Of a DNA stretch of 6,400 nucleotides, positions 5,010 to 6,400 are shown one piece after another; position 1 is the stretch's first letter; each line of letters begins with the position of its first letter. Origin of the DNA: JAHFOW01 sp964370795 (GTDB taxonomy: Bacteria > Planctomycetota > Brocadiia > Brocadiales > Brocadiaceae); contig CAYJME010000191.1 in assembly GCA_964370795.1 (NCBI GenBank), forward strand, positions 1 through 6,400. The letters run 5' to 3'. Below the pieces are notes generated by a model. The model saw nothing but the letters and a program-made list of their open reading frames with translations. It ran no database searches and was not told the origin of the DNA. The position numbers and the translations under genes were made by a program.

Positions 5010-6284
5010 ATGGCTGCACAACGAAAAAAAACAGTAATTCTGGCATATTCTGGCGGATTAGATACCTCAGTTGCTATCAAGTGGATTCCTGAAAAATATA
5101 ATATGGATGTTATTACGGTAACCATTGACCTTGGCGCAGTAAAGGACCTGGAGGGAATTCGACAGAAAGCCTTAAAGATTGGGGCGAAAAAGGCAATTGT
5201 TACTGATGCCAAAGAGACATTTGTAAAATATTTTATCTTCCCCGCCCTGCAAGCAGGGGCTTTGTACGAAGGGGTTTATCCCTTAGCAACTGCCCTTGGG
5301 AGGCCGTTGATAGCTAAATTACTGGCAGATGTGGCCCAGGAGGAGAAGGCGGATGCGGTGGCGCATGGCTGCACGGGAAAAGGCAATGACCAGGTACGTC
5401 TTGATGTATCATTGCAAGTTTTAAATCCAAAACTGGAAATTATTGCCCCGGTGCGCGAATGGAAGATGACACGTGACGAAGAAATCGAATATGCTGAACA
5501 GCACCATATCCCTGTAGAGGCAAAGATCAAGAGTCCCTACAGCACCGATGAGAATCTCTGGGGCAGAAGTATTGAATGTGGCATCCTGGAAGACCCCTGG
5601 GCTGAACCGCCAGAGGAGGTTTATAAGTGGACAAAGAGTGTGAATGATGCACCACAGGAGCCTCAATACATTGAAATTCGTTTTGAAAAAGGCGTTCCTG
5701 TGGCACTCAATGATGAGGAGATAGATGGTATCACCCTTATTAATACCCTCAATGCGTGGGGTGGAAAACATGGCGTCGGTCGTATTGACCACTTAGAAAA
5801 TCGTCTCGTGGGTATTAAGTCCAGAGAAGTTTACGAGGCCCCTGCTGCTATTATATTGCATACGGCACACAGGGCGCTTGAAGGTATGATTATGACAAAA
5901 GACGCACTCAGATTTAAAGACATTGTTTCCGCTCACTATGCCGATTTAATTTATAATGGGCTCTGGTTTTCTGCCTTCCATCAGGATCTTGTTGCATACG
6001 TGTTGAGTAGCCAGCGTATTTTGAGCGGAACAATCCGTCTACGGCTATCAAAAGGGACATGCACCGTTGTGGGACGTAAATCGCCATTATCACTGTATAG
6101 CGAAAAGTTAGCTACCTATCAGAAAGAGGATACATTCGACCATAGCGCTGCCCTCGGATTTATTAAGATTTATGGATTACCCGTGAAGACACAGGCACAG
6201 AAGCAAATGGACATCCTTACGGGACGTGAGGCGTTGCACCTGGAGTCAATTATGCCTCCAAAAGTTAAATCAATTGACAAGTAA
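5010..6284 (+). CDS. argG: Argininosuccinate synthase
   Basis: Cytosolic enzyme joining citrulline and aspartate with ATP to make argininosuccinate, the penultimate step of arginine synthesis. The 424-residue product carries the ATP-binding P-loop AYSGGLDTS (12-20), EGVYPLATALGRPLIAK (87-103), the substrate-binding GCTGKGNDQVR (120-130), YSTDENLWGRSIECG (177-191), HGVGRIDHLENRLVGIKSRE (254-273) and YNGLWFS (315-321). All are close to family consensus, so it looks active. It starts at the ATG after GGGAG; the P-loop lies 12 residues in, as usual. The C-terminal ~28 residues after YGLPVKTQAQKQ (ending KVKSIDK) extend somewhat beyond many homologues of ~400 residues. It is transcribed alone here, divergent from rpoD, without argH or argF beside it. 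Identity is certain. Confidence 0.97.
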   Translation: MAAQRKKTVILAYSGGLDTSVAIKWIPEKYNMDVITVTIDLGAVKDLEGIRQKALKIGAKKAIVTDAKETFVKYFIFPALQAGALYEGVYPLATALGRPLIAKLLADVAQEEKADAVAHGCTGKGNDQVRLDVSLQVLNPKLEIIAPVREWKMTRDEEIEYAEQHHIPVEAKIKSPYSTDENLWGRSIECGILEDPWAEPPEEVYKWTKSVNDAPQEPQYIEIRFEKGVPVALNDEEIDGITLINTLNAWGGKHGVGRIDHLENRLVGIKSREVYEAPAAIILHTAHRALEGMIMTKDALRFKDIVSAHYADLIYNGLWFSAFHQDLVAYVLSSQRILSGTIRLRLSKGTCTVVGRKSPLSLYSEKLATYQKEDTFDHSAALGFIKIYGLPVKTQAQKQMDILTGREALHLESIMPPKVKSIDK

Positions 6285-6310
6285 AGAATTTTCCACCCGA
6301 GAAAAAAACA

Positions 6311-6342
6311 CAACCCCCTGTCTCCCCCTTTGTTAAGGGGGA
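6311..6342. repeat. C-rich hairpin element after argG, possible terminator
   Basis: TCCCCCTT (6323-6330) and AAGGGGGA (6335-6342) form a perfect 8-bp stem with a TGTT loop, preceded by a second C5 run (6314-6318). On the plus strand CTAATTTAATT follows, a poor U-tract, so termination of argG (stop 42 bases upstream) is possible but not classic. C5/G5 hairpins of this form are known as dispersed intergenic repeats in many bacterial genomes; membership in such a family here is inference. Confidence 0.5.
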
Positions 6343-6400
6343 CTAATTTAATTGCATAGGAATTTTCACCTGAAAATGGATTTTCATGCTCCCTTGTGAC

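Noticed and set aside
6343..6400. Open frame on the minus strand entering from the right edge
   Set aside because: It runs through the C-rich hairpin, which is open in several frames by composition; no start, SD or family pattern is visible.

Overview
The window reads as a stretch of housekeeping chromosome from an AT-leaning bacterium, with one insertion sequence (IS) cut by the left edge. A planctomycete, possibly of the anammox (Brocadiales) type, is my best guess. It rests on the style of the long RNase HII-like protein, the sigma factor without region 1.1, the IS4-type transposase and the C-rich intergenic hairpins. No single marker proves the taxon.

Layout. Positions 1-212 (minus) hold the first ~70 codons of an IS4-family transposase with its own promoter and Shine-Dalgarno site (SD). 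Positions 213-631 are a gene-poor junction that must contain the IS end; nothing in it beyond the promoters is confidently coding. A strong TTGACT-N16-TATAAT promoter then drives an RNase HII-like gene (632-1591). Aspartate-semialdehyde dehydrogenase (asd, 1627-2634) follows 35 bp later, probably in the same operon. Converging on asd with 13 bp between is yidD (2648-2857, minus). Divergent from yidD is a 30-residue, very basic microprotein at 2955-3047 (plus). It has an excellent SD and resembles the AURKAIP1/COX24 (bS22/mS38) ribosomal microproteins. A hairpin with a T-run (3101-3140) terminates rpoD, a 494-residue sigma-70 factor on the minus strand (3163-4647). A very AT-rich 362-bp divergent intergenic region separates rpoD from argG (argininosuccinate synthase, 5010-6284, plus), which has a recognisable extended -10 promoter. 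The window ends with a C5/G5 hairpin of a kind often repeated between genes.

How the genes work together. asd supplies the lysine/diaminopimelate and threonine/methionine branches of aspartate metabolism, and argG uses aspartate for arginine. The two are not one operon. The RNase HII-like protein, sigma factor, YidD and the microprotein serve nucleic-acid processing, transcription, membrane protein insertion and, probably, the ribosome.

I found no convincing undescribed multi-gene system. The items most worth a second look are the COX24-like microprotein, the GYG (instead of GRG/GKG) motif in the RNase HII-like protein, and an isoleucine in the sigma factor where E. coli sigma70 has the promoter-reading Thr440.
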